A DNA stretch of 64,000 nucleotides from Hermatobates lingyangjiaoensis (GCA_026182355.1 JAPFBL010000068.1:6141001-6205000), one strand, 5' to 3'. Counted from the stretch's first letter, positions 34,301 through 48,168 are shown. Notes: a model not told the origin generated them from the letters alone. Numbers and translations: made by a program.

Positions 34301-37300
34301 TTATTAAAGAAACGATGAACTGGCTTCATCCTTGTTAGCGACCATATTCATCAGGAGTAGTATTAAGTCTTGAAAGTCGTTTTTTTTTAATAAAGCAGTC
34401 GACTGGATTTAAAATTATTTTAATAACATTTTATTAGAAAAACTACAAATAGTCACAGAACACTTTGGATCGATCTTTGCCGACATTATATATATGTCAC
34501 ATTTCTTTGGATTAACGTTGCTGTAATAAGTTTTATTTTAAATATTTACTTTACTTTGTGTAAAGTAATAGTAACCATCGAAATAACCATTTCAAAATCT
34601 AAGTGACTTTCCCATCCTCTGAAATAATTTTTATATATTTCGAATGATTATTTCAGATACATTTATTTGAATGCATATGTGTTTGGGCATTCATAATTCT
34701 TTTAAAATTTGCAAGTCCTACGTTTGACATATCTAAATGATATTTTTAGATAGTTAGTCCAAGATATGAAATGTTACACTATTTTTTTTTTTGAAAAACC
34801 ATTGATGCGTCGCGGGAAGATTACATTATCCTAATTTCTGTAAAAGAAGTAGGTACGCACTAATACTGCTCTAATGTCTCAGATGGCGATGCCCTATTAT
34901 TAAAGAAAAAAAAAAATAACAAAGTACAAATTTTTCCACTCATTTTGTTATTCAAGAGACGTGAAGTGATGTTTTTTTGTACTATTCTTATGTAAGTAGT
35001 TTACCATACAAAATTAATATATTTAATGTTATTTCAAAAAGTAAGAAAACATTAAAAGGATCAATTATTATGCTCAAAATGTTCTTGCTTGTGGGCATGT
35101 TCACTTTCATCTTATTAAAACCTCCAAGTCTTGTATGCGTAATTCTTTGTAATAAAATTTAAATTAGATAGTAAAAAGAAAATTATTAATAGGTTATAAA
35201 ATAATTTATATTTGAAAAAAAAAATGGAATTATCGTTCACAACATTTCAAGTCTTATAGTGTGGTCAAGGTCATATGTTGATTTCAAGGTAATTGAAATC
35301 AAATTTAATAATTATTTATACTGATTTGCAGGTAACTTTCTATGATCTTATGCTCTTTATGACATCATGACCAAACAGATTGATAATATAATGAAGTACC
35401 TGAACATGAAGTCACTCATTAGTAGTCCGTCACATCCATAATTTTTTATTCTATTATTGATAGGTATTATTTTTGAATGAGTATTAAAGTACAACATGCT
35501 AGACATGGTGGTCTTTGATTTTATTTGTTAAGTAATAGGTTTGGTTGAGGCTACTGTTACCTGTTTCGTTTCGATATTGAATCTGAGCTATTCATCAAAC
35601 ATCACGAGCATTGGACAATTCTTCTGAACTATCATCTCAATTGATTTTAAATTATGTTAAAAAAAACGTAATAACCGCTTCAATTTAAACCAGTTAATGA
35701 AATTAATTAATGATCCAATTAGTTTGTTAATATTTTTAATAACTAAATTACTAACAGGAATTATGGAGTGTTGATCACTTAAGATTTTTAACAACAAGAT
35801 ACAAAGGAATATGACTATAACTTCAATTTAACATTTACATTTAAGTTATAATCAAAAAGCTGATATGATAAAAATGAAATCTATGTCTTCCGGTTTTAGT
35901 TATATAGCGTGACTTTGTTGGCCCACAATTTCAACTTCTTTCGATAATTTAAAGATTTTTTTAGTTATATCGCAGACAACTCCAGTCAATAATTGCAAAT
36001 TTAATTCAGGAGATATAAATATTGATTTCTTTTTCATAAAAATGAGAGGAATGTTAATGGCTAAGGTAGATCGAATGATTTAATGAAATTTAATATTCAT
36101 GAGTTACATAATACGTTTAGTTATAGCAACTAAGTATAGAGAGCGCTAACTGTTTTAAAGGGATATAATAATAATAATAATTACGAATATTTTGGGAAAT
36201 AAAGTTTACATTGTAAAATTTTTTTATTCTATGATTTATTCGTACTAACAAAAAAACATATCCGCAGATAGTTTTATCATTTGAAAACATTATTTACACA
36301 TTTATGATTGAATATTCTAGAAGAAAGAGGTCGAGCTAGATGAAGAATGAATAACTGAGAATCAACTTTGGGGAGTTAATTTTAGGCTAGTGTGCTGTAA
36401 CGTGTGCGCGCAAGAGGTTTAAAAACAGCACATTGAACTACTTGGTGAATGCTTGAAAATTACCTCATATTCTATCCTAATAACTAATTTAATTTAAGAA
36501 ATCATTGATTATAACTCATTAAGAGTCGACTATCACTTGCGACAATCCTCAATTTAATAAAAACTTCATTTTAGAATTAAACCATATCTTGGCTTTGTAT
36601 CTTCAAAATTTGACTCTAGATTGTGAATAGTGATGTATATGTATAAAATTGATGTAAATTGTCAAAATTTGTTGTAAGTACGTCACATGAGTCTTTAATT
36701 TCATATTTCTTATGCTATAGCATTTAACCAAGCAACTAGATTTTATTTTGTTTTAAATGTGATTGTTTTAGGATAGGTGTTTAAGAAACTAAAGTTTAAT
36801 TCCTTAGCCTTTTTATATTGAGTTACTCAAATCAAATAGTGATACTTAGACAATCTTAGTGAAGTATGAATTTTTGGAAGTCTCTTTAGTTTAAATATCT
36901 TCAAGAATAAATTTATTCCAGTAGCTGAAGCAACTGGTAAAAATTACAAGCCATTTTAATAACAGTTTTAATAAAAGTTTTAACTTCGTGAACATTATCA
37001 GACGCTCTGGCCCAATATAAGTTTTTTCATAATATGAAATACGTGTAACAGGTTATCAGGATTCTTTAATGCAATCACCATGCAATATCCTATCAGTGAA
37101 GATGTTATTTTACAGTTTTTCATGAATAAGTGATTCATTCCATCAATAAATGAGTTCATATATCCAATTTATCACTTGCTACCTTACCATATGCGAATGA
37201 TAGTGTTAATAAAATAAATTCATTGTGATCATCTTCTTATAAATTATCGTGTTCTAAGTTCCCCTAAATCCATTATCAATATTTTTTTTTTGGTATATGG

Positions 37301-39051
37301 ATGGGCATTTATTACAATTTGTGAACAAGTTCCACCGTTCAACAGATAAACATATTGGTAAAAAATTTGTCAAATTTGTATTTTTTGGTCCAGACATGAG
37401 TTCTATAGTAATTCACAGAAAAAAATTGTAAATTGTTCTTCCTCTTTCAGTTTATCTAGACATGTTGGTTTATTCAAGGGGGCAATGCAGGTCTGTTGAC
37501 TTACATCTTCAGTCAATTGTTAGATAATCTTATTTTATTAAAATATCTGAAGTGAAATTAGTAGATTTCTTGTAAACATACTCATCAACTTTACTTATAA
37601 AGTGAATTTATTCATGTTTAGATTTAGTAAGGGATCAAATCATTTGCATTAAAAAGTACCTACAAAAATATAAATTCAAATGAAATATATTTTTTATAAA
37701 TCTTTCAAAGATATATTTCAGATATATATCGGATATATATTGAATTATTCTTAACACAAAAATTTCAATTTCCTCTGTTTATATTAGGCAGCATTGTCAT
37801 TTGATTGCACGTAACAAACACAATTAAAAATAATTTACATTATAATAAATCAGTATATTGTTTAGTTATTTGTGATAATGTTTAGTTATAGTTACCTGAG
37901 TGAAGGTCATATCAGATGTATATTTATTTATAGATTGGTAGGTCTCAAATAGTTGCCTAAGAGATGTATCAAAGAACATATACAGATAAATATTTTTGAA
38001 TGTACCTTTAATGTTAAGCAACAAGTTTTTAGCTATCACAAATAATGTACAAGAATGAAATGGAGTAAATATTTGCTTTAATAACAACAAATACTCACCT
38101 ATTTTTTAGATCTATTTTAATTTTAAGATAACTTCTGTGCAAAATAAAGTAAATTATTTTTATATTTGTTAACGGCATCTACACTTGAAAGCTTTTACAC
38201 TAAAAATACTTTTTAGAAGATGAAAGTATGTTCTTTAACGCTAATGTCGGATATTTTTGAGGCATATTATCATTGTGGTTATTTCATATCATTGATATTA
38301 ATTTTACTATAATTATGTTTTTTTAAGTAGGGAGTTTTAATGAGTAACTGACATTGTACAGGCTGGTGACCGAATACTTCACGCCTCCTGGGAGGGACAG
38401 TGTACAATGAGCATTTTAGCCTAAATTAGACCCAGTTCTTCTAGTTTTGAACTGTCTATCTGCTTTCTTCTTCATTTATTCAATGATTGTGTCCTTGAGA
38501 AACTTCTGGTATCGTACAAAAATGCTGCAGGTAAATGATTTGTTTAGCTGTACTTTTCCAACCTATTCACTGCTCCATTCTCTTGTATTCCCTTGTGCAC
38601 AGGTAACAAAATAAGCCATAACTTATGTTTAGTGGTTTTGTAACTAATGTTCAACCCATCAGTACACCATGAGGTATTTTTCAAGGGATTCTTTGTAGAA
38701 GATAATAATCTTTTTATTCAGGCGTTTTATTTATGATTTCTTCTTTGGCCTCTGTGAAATATGCTATGAGAGGCATTGAAGTAGTAATTTATAATCAAAT
38801 TACTAATGTTTCATAATATTAAATATTTGATGATCTCTCCTTGTGTCATCTAGAATTCGTACTATTGTCAATAGAATGAAAATTTACTCTTTTTTTTCAT
38901 GAAAACATCTAAGAGACGTTCAATAATTTTTCAATATTATCGTTATACCTGGACACGCTTACCTTTGTGGTTTATTATGGCTCATCTTCAAACCAACGCA
39001 TGTGATATAATATAATCATACATGCATATTATTATTACCACTGAGGTTAGT
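31331..39051. other. Long AT-rich tract without recognisable genes
   Basis: About 7.7 kb with only short, compositionally biased open frames. A TTTACTTTGTGTAAAGTA block near 34548-34566 resembles the left end of the CTTTACTATAAG family. No exon, transposase or reverse-transcriptase motif was found by eye. It is probably intron or intergenic DNA. Confidence 0.5.
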
Positions 39052-39303
39052 ATGATTTATATTATCAATATGGCAAACCGTCATACCTCGTACAATGATG
39101 TTGGAATCGTTGCAGCCCTTTTGGACGTTGTCAATCTTCAATTGCAACTAACTAACTCTTAGTTAGTAGCGTTGCAACTGTTACTCAGTTACTTAGTAGT
39201 TAGTAAGTTGCGATTGAAGATGGACAACGTTCGAAATCACTCCAACGACTCTAACATCATTGTACGAGGTATGATGGTTTGCCATATTGATAATATAAAT
39301 CAT
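39052..39303. repeat. Fold-back element, ~105-bp arms
   Basis: The left arm (about 39052-39159) and the right arm (about 39198-39303) are imperfect inverted copies. Shared blocks include CATACCTCGTACAATGATGTT and its inverse near 39253-39273. The ~38-nt centre is itself rich in AGTTAGTAGC/ACTAACT repeats. It has no coding capacity and is probably a miniature fold-back element. Confidence 0.8.
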
Positions 39304-42270
39304 AATATAATCACATAAGTAAAAATAATCATGTAGATTTGAAACTGTAGAGATTCTTTGATCTACTGAAGAATCTTGATTTACACCCAACTAAACATTA
39401 AAGCCAGTAATAACATTATAAGAAGATGCAGATTTTATGCCTAGAAGATAGAAGACCTCTGATTTTGCCTAGAACCAATACAAATAAGTTATAGTTCTCA
39501 AGGGATCATTATCAAGTACATTAAGAAACTTGAAATATCAAATACTGCAACTCAAAAAATTTCATTCCAATTTCATTGATAAAATAGTATTTGTCATCTT
39601 GGTCTCAAACGAAGTTTTTATTTTTGTTTTGTGGTAAATTATCTCAAAATTAGACAAGAGAAATGAAATAAAAATGAAATGACTATAATTTTTGGTGATT
39701 CAAATAAAAATGTTTATATATATTTGGAATGTGGTTATAAATCAAGCAAAGAATAACATGAGCATATAAAATTCTCCCACTAAAGAATAATTTAATAAAA
39801 TTTTATTAGGTAAACCTTAATGGAATATTGCTTATGTATCTATTACCTTCAATTATAACTTTTTTTTCTCAAAGTAAATACAGTAAAGTTCAATTGACAA
39901 AAAAAAAATAACGACAAAGGAGGTAATTTTAGAATTAATTTGATTTTGACTATGCCAATCGTCAGTCTGTGTCATAATTCAAAAGGTCCTCGGTTGAGAG
40001 GGCGTTACAAATAATACATTGCTTATTTGATCTTAACCAATATAGTGCTTACAGATAGGATGATCTATTTTCCACTAAAGCCTATTAACAACTTTGAATG
40101 GAACATTTTGAGAAATTTAATTTGATAATTAATGTTGTTATCGTACTGCTAACTGATACAATTTTGACATTATTTCATTTTTGCTTTGTCATTGATCTTG
40201 CATTTGACATACGATCTCGTATCGAGAACAAGTTCAGATACAATTAATTAATGTTTTTGCTACTTTTAAAAACATTTGTAAGTTGGTTAGTTTTTTATTT
40301 TTTAATGTAACATTCTTTTTGAACTGATGCATGATTTATTATTTCTGCTATTGCTTTAAAATATTTTAACGTATGTAAGTACAGGTTATTTTGAAAAAAA
40401 AAATAAATTCCATTTTATTTCTTAGTGCCATAACCTCATTTCATTATGTGTATTTGAGAAATTAATCTATAACATTAAAGGTATATTTTTTTTGATACAA
40501 TGTGTTCTTATTTTGTTATTTTACGAGTTACAAATTAAAATGGCATTAATTTGTAATGTAATTTTCAATAAGATGTGTAATTTAAAAATAGATGAAATAA
40601 AATAGCAAAATACCAAAAGAAAAGGAAATTAATTACTTAGAAATTAAAGTTTAATGGATGATATTAAATGCGTATGCTTCGAAAAATAATGAAGATTGTA
40701 GTTGTATTTATGCATCAGAAATGACCAAAAGCATATGATCAAAAAATAAATTATCTTATCTTTGGAATTGATATTTAACAAATGTAAAATATGATTTGAC
40801 AAGGTGAAATTATACTTAGACTGGGTATAATACTTTAAATTAGGATAAGTTAATTATTATGATTAATATAGAAATTATGTATTGTACAGAGACATTAAAC
40901 ACACTGAATCTTTGACAATATATTGTGGTAGATAAAAAAATTTATTCAACTCTAAGTGAAGAGAAATTAGGCGTATAATGTATTCAATTATTTAATATTT
41001 GGCCCGTAACAAAAATTATATTAATCTTAATTATGAAAGGGATTTTTAATAAAAGTGGCTTATTCGAAACATTATTTCTTCTTGGCATATATATTTTACC
41101 TTTAATTTTTTCATAACAATATCTTCAGTATACTTTTAGCCTACTCCGGCTTGGAATAATAATAGCTATTTTTTTTAATAACCTTAATAACATGTTCACT
41201 GTGGATTTATGGCTATGTGTATCAACATAGAAAAGAGTAACTTATAACAATTATTGTTCATTAACTTAATTCTTAATCAAAGCAATAGAATAACGTGTAA
41301 ATAAATGAATGAATTGTGATCATAACAAACATTAATATAAATTTGTTTGGTATAAACATCTGCATAACTGTTGTGTGAATGTTTTGTAACATTTTGAGAC
41401 TTAAATTATGTCATAGAGAAAAATGATTCGAATATACTTCGTGAAAATAAAATTTCTAGTTCACTATGCGTTTTAGGTGATTTTTAGAGTAATTTATTTT
41501 GAAAAATATTTTTATTGAAAATTTTTTATTAACAGTTTTTATATTTTTTATCGTTTATAACATTTACAAATTTAGACTTAAACAATTTCTTCGATACCAG
41601 TGCTGTTGAGCGTAACATTAACAAGTTTAGTTTTTCTTTTTTTTTTTAAATCATACTGCTGTCATGAATCTCAACAAACCAGAGTATTATGCGTTAACTG
41701 CAGTGGACTTTAAATGATTTACAAAACTAAAATGAAAAGCTAACCTGTTATCCATAATATGGAGAAAGGGACGCATTAAGTATGGGCACACTTAAAGTTC
41801 TTAAAAAAATGACCAAGGGTATCTAACTAACAACCTCAACATTTAATGTCCTTCGTAGGTCGATCAAGTTGGTGATGAGTGAAATGTTCTCTTTGGCTAG
41901 CTAGATCTTGAAATAACGAAACTTTAATAGATTTATCGTGAGGCTAAATTAAAAATCAATTTAAAACATTATTTTTAATACTCCTTATCTATTAATGCTG
42001 CCATAACTTGTTAAGGTTCAATTGAATATTACAGAAAAGTTTCCAATCAAATTTTCAGGTTTTAATAATAAATAACAAATTTATAAAGTTTTAATAGCAA
42101 ACGAGATATAAATCATAGACCTCTTTTCAGAATGTAAAATGGGATTAAATTGAGGTAATGCAGTGGACCTTTTGGAACACTAATTGAAAGTTAAATGCTT
42201 ATCTGGTAAATTTATCAGTGATTTCAACCTTTATTTTATTTAGACAAATGTTTATTGACATGCAACAAAT
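39304..42270. other. AT-rich DNA, nothing recognised
   Basis: No coding frame or element boundary is recognised. Confidence 0.5.
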
Positions 42271-42290
42271 AAATATAAATTTTCAATTAG

Positions 42291-42479
42291 ATGTCTAAAA
42301 TAAGCTTGAAAGCTACTATTATAAAACTGTACGATGTCAAAAGTTCCAAATCTGGACAACAAAAAGAAGGAGAACATAAGGGAATGGAACGAACGTATGC
42401 ATGGCAGAGATCACGGTATAACCTTACTATCTGGGCTACTAAAGAGTCCATTGCACTGATATTGCGTATAGAAGTATGA
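42291..42479 (+). other. Unidentified 62-codon open frame
   Basis: ATG-started frame (MSKISLKATI... ending LILRIEV) with more balanced composition than its flanks (for example ERTYAWQRSRYNLTIWATKE). I recognise no family and see no splice sites or poly(A) signal that would decide the matter. It may be a chance frame or a piece of decayed transposon. Confidence 0.2.
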
Positions 42480-43015
42480 CCAACTAATAACTGCAGAGAG
42501 TGATATTAAGTATTATACATTCATTCTCGGAATGAATTCAAAAAAATAACAAATAATGGCTAAATCTTTATTGTTGATTCCAGAAGTGATATGTAAACAG
42601 TAACAAATTAAATAAAAATAAATTAAAATATTTTAAATTTATAAAAAAATACTTTAAAATTATGTTATAAAAAAATGTATGCAAAATTTTTATACACACC
42701 TGTATGTGAAACTTAATATATTTTTATTATGTATATCATTATTTGTATACTGTTTTTTAATTTTTATTTTTCTACGAATAGTTTGGACTGTATTAACATA
42801 TTGTGGCTCATTATCAGTCACAAATCACGTACATTTCAGGGTCCCAAGTTGTTTCCTGTACTTGTCAGATACCAGTAATAGGGTATGACATAATATGACT
42901 AATTCCATTATCGATATTTGACTGGAATACTAAATTAGGTTTATTTAATTCATTTACTGCGTACGCTTTTATCATTGTCTTAATGAATCTAATGTTCTCT
43001 ACGGTTAATTAAGGT

Positions 43016-43200
43016 AGGATTATCATGCACAGCGAGCCACATAGAGCTCTTGGTCGCATTTGGCCCGTGGTCGCATATTTGACATGCTTGTGCGTGTTCT
43101 AGAGCTGCCGCCTCCAAAGTGGTCAATACTAACTCGCGGTCGATGAGACATCCCTAGTGGTTTACCAACACAAGGGGTAGAAATGGTACTGATAGAGTTT
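43016..43200. other. Segment richer in G+C, unassigned
   Basis: This block contains GGTCGCATTTGGCCCGTGG and a GCCGCC motif, strikingly richer in G+C than the surrounding DNA. It lies just upstream of the open frame at 43234. It could be the end of a DNA transposon or an exon remnant, but no terminal repeat was found. Confidence 0.3.
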
Positions 43201-43233
43201 AGTAAAAGCCGTTTGAATTTTTAAAACTTTTAA

Positions 43234-43608
43234 GAACTAAAAGACTTTGATTTAGCGATATACATAACAAGTCTTAAGAAATTAAGTAGAAACTTCAAAA
43301 CATGTTTGAGGTCTTGTAGAATATGCATGTTTTTGAATGAATTTTGGTCTATTTCATATGAAGATAAATTCAACTGTAACGTGACTGAAGTATGCGAATA
43401 TTTGAAAACCAAAGTGTTGTTTAAAAGTAGAACTCTTGGTGAATATTTGAGCGATAACAATACTGCTACTAAGTATCGTATCATCAGAGAAGCGACTGAA
43501 CCTTCATGTATGCATCAGATTGTACGAATTGCGTATACATGGCAAATGCTAGGCAATAAAGTATGCTATAAAGAGGTCGACGACATAAAGTTTAAGGCCC
43601 CTGTGTAG
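43234..43608 (+). other. Unidentified 124-codon open frame
   Basis: The frame is open from 43234 to a TAG at 43606 but has no early ATG (first in-frame methionine near 43324). The peptide has normal amino-acid balance, for example EVCEYLKTKVLFKSRTLGEY and IIREATEPSCMHQIVRIAYT. It is longer and less biased than the chance frames around it. No domain is recognised and no signal peptide or membrane segment is visible. Origin from a transposon or a retrocopy is as likely as a host exon. Confidence 0.25.
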
Positions 43609-44160
43609 AGCAGATTAAGCAGGTATACAAGCCAGTGTTTTTTGCACTCACTTGGCTCTAGATTACTGCAGCTACTCCATCATCACTCTTTAATGCTTAG
43701 TGCTTCTATAATCTCTCAGTGATCATTGCTTTACTAAAGCATTCTCACCATTGAAGTTCATTGTGTTATTCCCAGTAATAATCATAATCCTTGCGCACTG
43801 AAAAAGCGGTGTCAGGTTTGTTCAGTAGTCTAAATTTTTCTATGATGAAAAATTGATAACATTCATGGACCAGTATCTATCTAAAACCCAAATATGTCAG
43901 AAATATATTGTTCGATAAAGATCATGATGTGTTTGACATGATGATTGAATGGCAGCTTCGGAAATTTAAATTGAATGCTGACTTTGTTATTTCGATTTCC
44001 TTGTGAACATTATATCTTAATTAAATGATTATATTTGATATTACAGAGTAATAGATAATTTGTGTATGATACGTGTAACATTATTATACTGTTTTAAACC
44101 AAACTTAACCTTTGGATGAGGTATTTTTGTTTATTTTGTTGAGGGTGATTACAGTACTGC

Positions 44161-44665
44161 GTCCTAAGAACTATTGTACTTTCTCCCCCTTCTGTACCAT
44201 AGTACTCCAGTTAGCTTCAAAGCCTTCAAGAAGCTTAGCACTTTTCCTGGGTCCAACGGTAAAAGTTCTTCTATAGTTTTGTTGAGTGTCCCGAAGCGCC
44301 TACTTCTGTGTAGCACAGTGGTTTGACAGTCAGCCAGCAGGTGCAACGGTGTTTCTTCCTCTTCCTTGCAGAATCTGCAAGAACCATCATTGATAATGCC
44401 AATTCTTCGCAGATGGTCATTAAGTTTGCAGTGGCCCGTTAGAAATCCAGTTAAAATACTTAGATCATTCCTGCTTCTTTCCATACAATACAAGATTTGC
44501 TTATTCTCAAAACTTATTGCGAAGTATCTTTGATTGTCTGTGTCCTTGAAGAGAATCCCAGTTTTGCTTTCTGTTTTTCCTATCTTCTTTCTGAAGGAGT
44601 TCTTGTATAGTGCGTTGTCCTATACCACTTGGATGAGGTAACTGAAAGATAGGATTGGTCTCCAC
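44161..44665 (-). pseudogene. LINE ORF2 C-terminal fragment (jockey/R1-like)
   Basis: The minus strand begins with PHPSGIGQRTIQELL and WDSLQGHRQSK. After a frameshift near 44520 it continues ILYCMERSRNDLSILTGFLT, GHCKLNDHLRRIGI and CRFCKEEEETPLHLLADC. This matches the region after the RNase H domain of jockey/R1-type LINEs: LTGHC.LN.HL..IG followed by a CxxC-H-C zinc-binding motif (C, C, H, C all kept). The main frame ends at 44164. One shift in frame and the missing reverse transcriptase make it inactive. It is one of three unrelated LINE fragments in the window. Confidence 0.82.
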
Positions 44666-45552
44666 CTTTCCGGCATTGACAGGGCATAGGCAAGCATACT
44701 CGTATCTCTACTTTTGCAATGAACACCAGTTACTCAAAAGAGAATTGATTAACAGGGTTCAAGAAAAAAAAATATATTTAATTACAATCGAAAGTGAATA
44801 CGTTGGTATCAATCAATATCATCCGTTTGAAATACATTCTCAACCCAATGAATTTTCTTTTTTTAATAAAAATGCATGAGTGTTGTTAATTCAACCTTGA
44901 GAAAGTTGTTCTGGAAAAACTTTCTAAACTTCATTGTTCTATTCTATGTAATGTGATATCAAAGTGAAAAAAAGAAATTAATGAACATTGTTTTAAGAGT
45001 GCACGTGACTTTTAGGTTGAACAAAGATTGGCTTAATTAACAAAGCACAGTACGAGATGTCAATTAATGGTAGATTTCAGACCAGGTATACTGACCCAAC
45101 ATTTCAGTTAGTCAAACAGCACACTAAAGAAAGCTGGTACTTGTTTTTAATTCCTGTAATCATTCCTGTCAAGACTTGGCTTTTCAAATCACATATATAA
45201 TTGAGCTAATTATAGTCAATTAATTAATAAGGGTATTCAGAAAACTAATCCACTAAATCTCTGTGACTTTTGCTACAGTTGCTATCTTACTAACACCTAC
45301 AATAATCTAGCCAGCTTTCATTTTCAGTATTTTATGTAAGAATATATTCTAATATTACGAGTATGTGAACTATACATGCCTCTAACAAATATTTCAACAA
45401 CACAGGACAACATTATCTTAATGCCTTTACATAATTCATAAACTAAGGATGAGTGTCTGTAGTACAACTCATAATAACGGTTGTACTACCTTAGAATACC
45501 ATTCCAAATATACTAATATTCTTCAATATTACTTTGAAATGATTTAGTTTTT

Positions 45553-47273
45553 AAAGTATAGTGATCGTGAAAAATTCGATCTCGAGATTTTGACGGAATA
45601 AAATATAATAGAGTCCCAGAAGTCGTTTTATGAAAAAATGTTTTTACGATAAGAAAAAATAGTCTGTGTGAAACAAGTGGGTAGAAGTGGATGCGATGTT
45701 ACATGCTATATACCACGCTACGGTCCAGAATCTTTGATGGATCAAGTTGATATTTTTACTATCAAAAATCGGTTTACGTATTGTAGTACGATATGAGTCC
45801 ATATTGTTTGTGAAGAAGTCATGCATATGGAGAAAGTCACAGTGTTATGACCAGAAAATCGGATATCATCTTATATCGTCTACATTTAGGTTCTCTAAAC
45901 TGATAATCTACAGTCTTGTTGATATGTGGATTTTGAATGTCAGTCGTTTGTCGATGTACAAACGCAACAGATATCGAAAACTATGTTCAGCAATTTTAAA
46001 ACAAAGGGAAATATTGTTAATCCACTAGACAATGTAAGACAATCTTTGACTTTTAACTTCAGTATCAAACTTGTGACGATACAAACCATACCGATTTGAC
46101 AGGAGTCAAAATGAAAGTATGCCTAAAAGTAGAACATTATGTGGCGGAATCGAGCTTGAAATATTTCTGGAACTGTTGTCAAAATGTACATTCGCTAAAG
46201 GTTGCATTACAGTACGAGTAACTGTTTTCAGAAAATGATTTTGACGCTAAACGGCTCGTTAAAAAACGAATGAATATGTTCATTCAAACAAGGATCAAAC
46301 AATGAGAGAAGGTCATAAAAAAAGAATTCATGAGAGTGTTCAATTACGGAAAAGAGCAATAACGATATACCCAACCCTGTTTATCCTAGGACCAAGCAGG
46401 GAGGGGTAAGCACCTGCTATACTTGTCTGAATTTTTTAAATTATTTACATTGTTGACATATGACTTGGAAAAAAGTTTCTTGAGCAAATCCACTGAGATA
46501 AAATTATATTTATAAAGGAATAATTTAAATTGTTTATTGACTTATATGAGATATAAGCAGGAGGAATATTGTGCAGGAAAATAATAACACTGAGCAGAAA
46601 ATTCGTAATTCAATCTTATGTAACAAAGGGGAAGGAAAATCGATCTTGTAAATACCTAAGAAGCTTCCCTTATTACATATCTCCTGGCTAGATGTTAAAA
46701 TTCTCAGTAACTGATCATAAAAGACCCAAAGATGTAAATGATGATTCATAATTGGAATCTTTCGTTTAGAGATTAATAAATGTAATTATCGTACATCTTT
46801 AATTAACAAAGCACCTTAAAATAACATTTTCTTCGCTGTTTAAGATGTTTTTCAGAGAAAAAAAAGGATATTTTCCTGTTTTAAATTTTAAAATTTTACT
46901 TTAATATTCAATGTAGAAGGATGTCAAGTAAACGATGTAAGAAATCCACTGAACGAAAGCCATTCTCTTGTAGGAGAATAAATCGTTTCAAGAAATGTTC
47001 ACTTTGGTTTTTCAAAAATGTTATTACTACTGTAGTTATACTAATGAAATTATTTGCAAATAATAAATTATTTGTGATGTACAAAAATAAGCTTATAAAT
47101 TGATATGTCCTTCAATCACTATCTGTACTACCTCAGGAATGAAATGCTAATAATTATATCCCATTTAGATGTTTACGTTATGCTTAAATGAGACGTTATG
47201 TTTTATATACTCAAGAAATTTGACATTAAGTTACTTATAGTAAAGAAAAGTGTAGGCCACTCCAGATTTTTTT
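45553..47273 (+). mobile_element. Second full-length copy of the unidentified CTTTACTATAAG family
   Basis: It aligns throughout with 23806-25438: AAAGTATAGTGATCGTGAAA, GATCTCGAGATTTTGACGG, CCAGAATCTTTGATGGATCA, TTTGACGCTAAACGGCTCGTT and ACCTGCTATACTTGTC. The ending is ACTTATAGTAAAG..GTAGGCCACTCCAGATTTTT. The outermost left hairpin is cut (it starts at AAAGTATA). Many scattered short insertions relative to the other copy explain the slightly greater length. There is no coding capacity. Confidence 0.7.
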
Positions 47274-48168
47274 GAAATGATTTAGATTTCTAAAAAATCA
47301 AAAAGCAACAATGAAAATAAAATATAATAAACGAAAAGTTTATAGAAAAAAAGAAACATAAGAAAAAATAGCTGGTGAAAACAAAATTAGAAGTTATAAA
47401 TGAATACTACATACATAAATAGTATTATTTCTGAATTTTTAATGTCAAAATCGGTTTAAGTATTGTAGTATATATGAGTCATTTGTTGTGTAGAGTCAAA
47501 TTGGAGAAATTACAGTGTTATGACAGCAAATATGGATAGCATCTTATATTGTCTTATTAGGTTCTGTCGTTTCAGTCTTGTTTATATGTGGATTCCATGT
47601 CAGTCGTTTGTCGATGTACATCCCCAGATATCGCACTATGTTAGCAATTGAGAGAAAGCATTTGTTAATATAGACAAGAAGACAATCTTGCCTTATTAGT
47701 ATAAAGGTAATATGAATTGATTACAGAGTTTTGGTGGTGTGATTGTGGCGGGATCGGTCAAATATTTCTGGAACTGTTGTTGTACTCTAGGTTGCATTCA
47801 GTGGAGTTATTTCGAAGGAGAGTGGCTTTCTCAACGAAGAATTGTTCATTCAAACAAAGAGACAATGAGAGAAGGTCAGAAAGAAGTGTGAGAGTGTAAA
47901 TGAAGAGGTAGGTACCCCACCCCCAGGCCCAAGCAGGGAGGGGGGTAAAGCACCGAAAGTGTCTGAAAAATTATTAATATTCTGTATATGTTGGAAAAAA
48001 GTTTCTGAAAATAGTAAATAATAAAAATTCAAGTTTAATTCTAAACAGCAGGAGGAAAGTGGGATAAAACAAGAGCAGGAGTTGTTTTCAATCTTATGTA
48101 TTGTTTTCAATCTTATGTATGTATGGTCGCGTCCTCCTGGGCTTCCCTTATTACATATCTCCTGGCTG
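47274..48168 (+). repeat. Degraded tandem copy of the preceding element
   Basis: Directly after the full copy, and starting with the same GAAATGATTTAG as at 45536, the landmarks recur in order: ATCGGTTTA, CAGTGTTATGAC, ATGTCAGTCGTTTGTCGATGT, ATTTCTGGAACTGTTG, CAAGCAGGGAGGGG and TCCCTTATTACATATCTCCT. Many small 5-20 nt deletions separate them. The pattern is unusual for neutral decay and could reflect an assembly problem. Open frames here (47717-47899, 47850-48110) are not genes. Confidence 0.6.
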
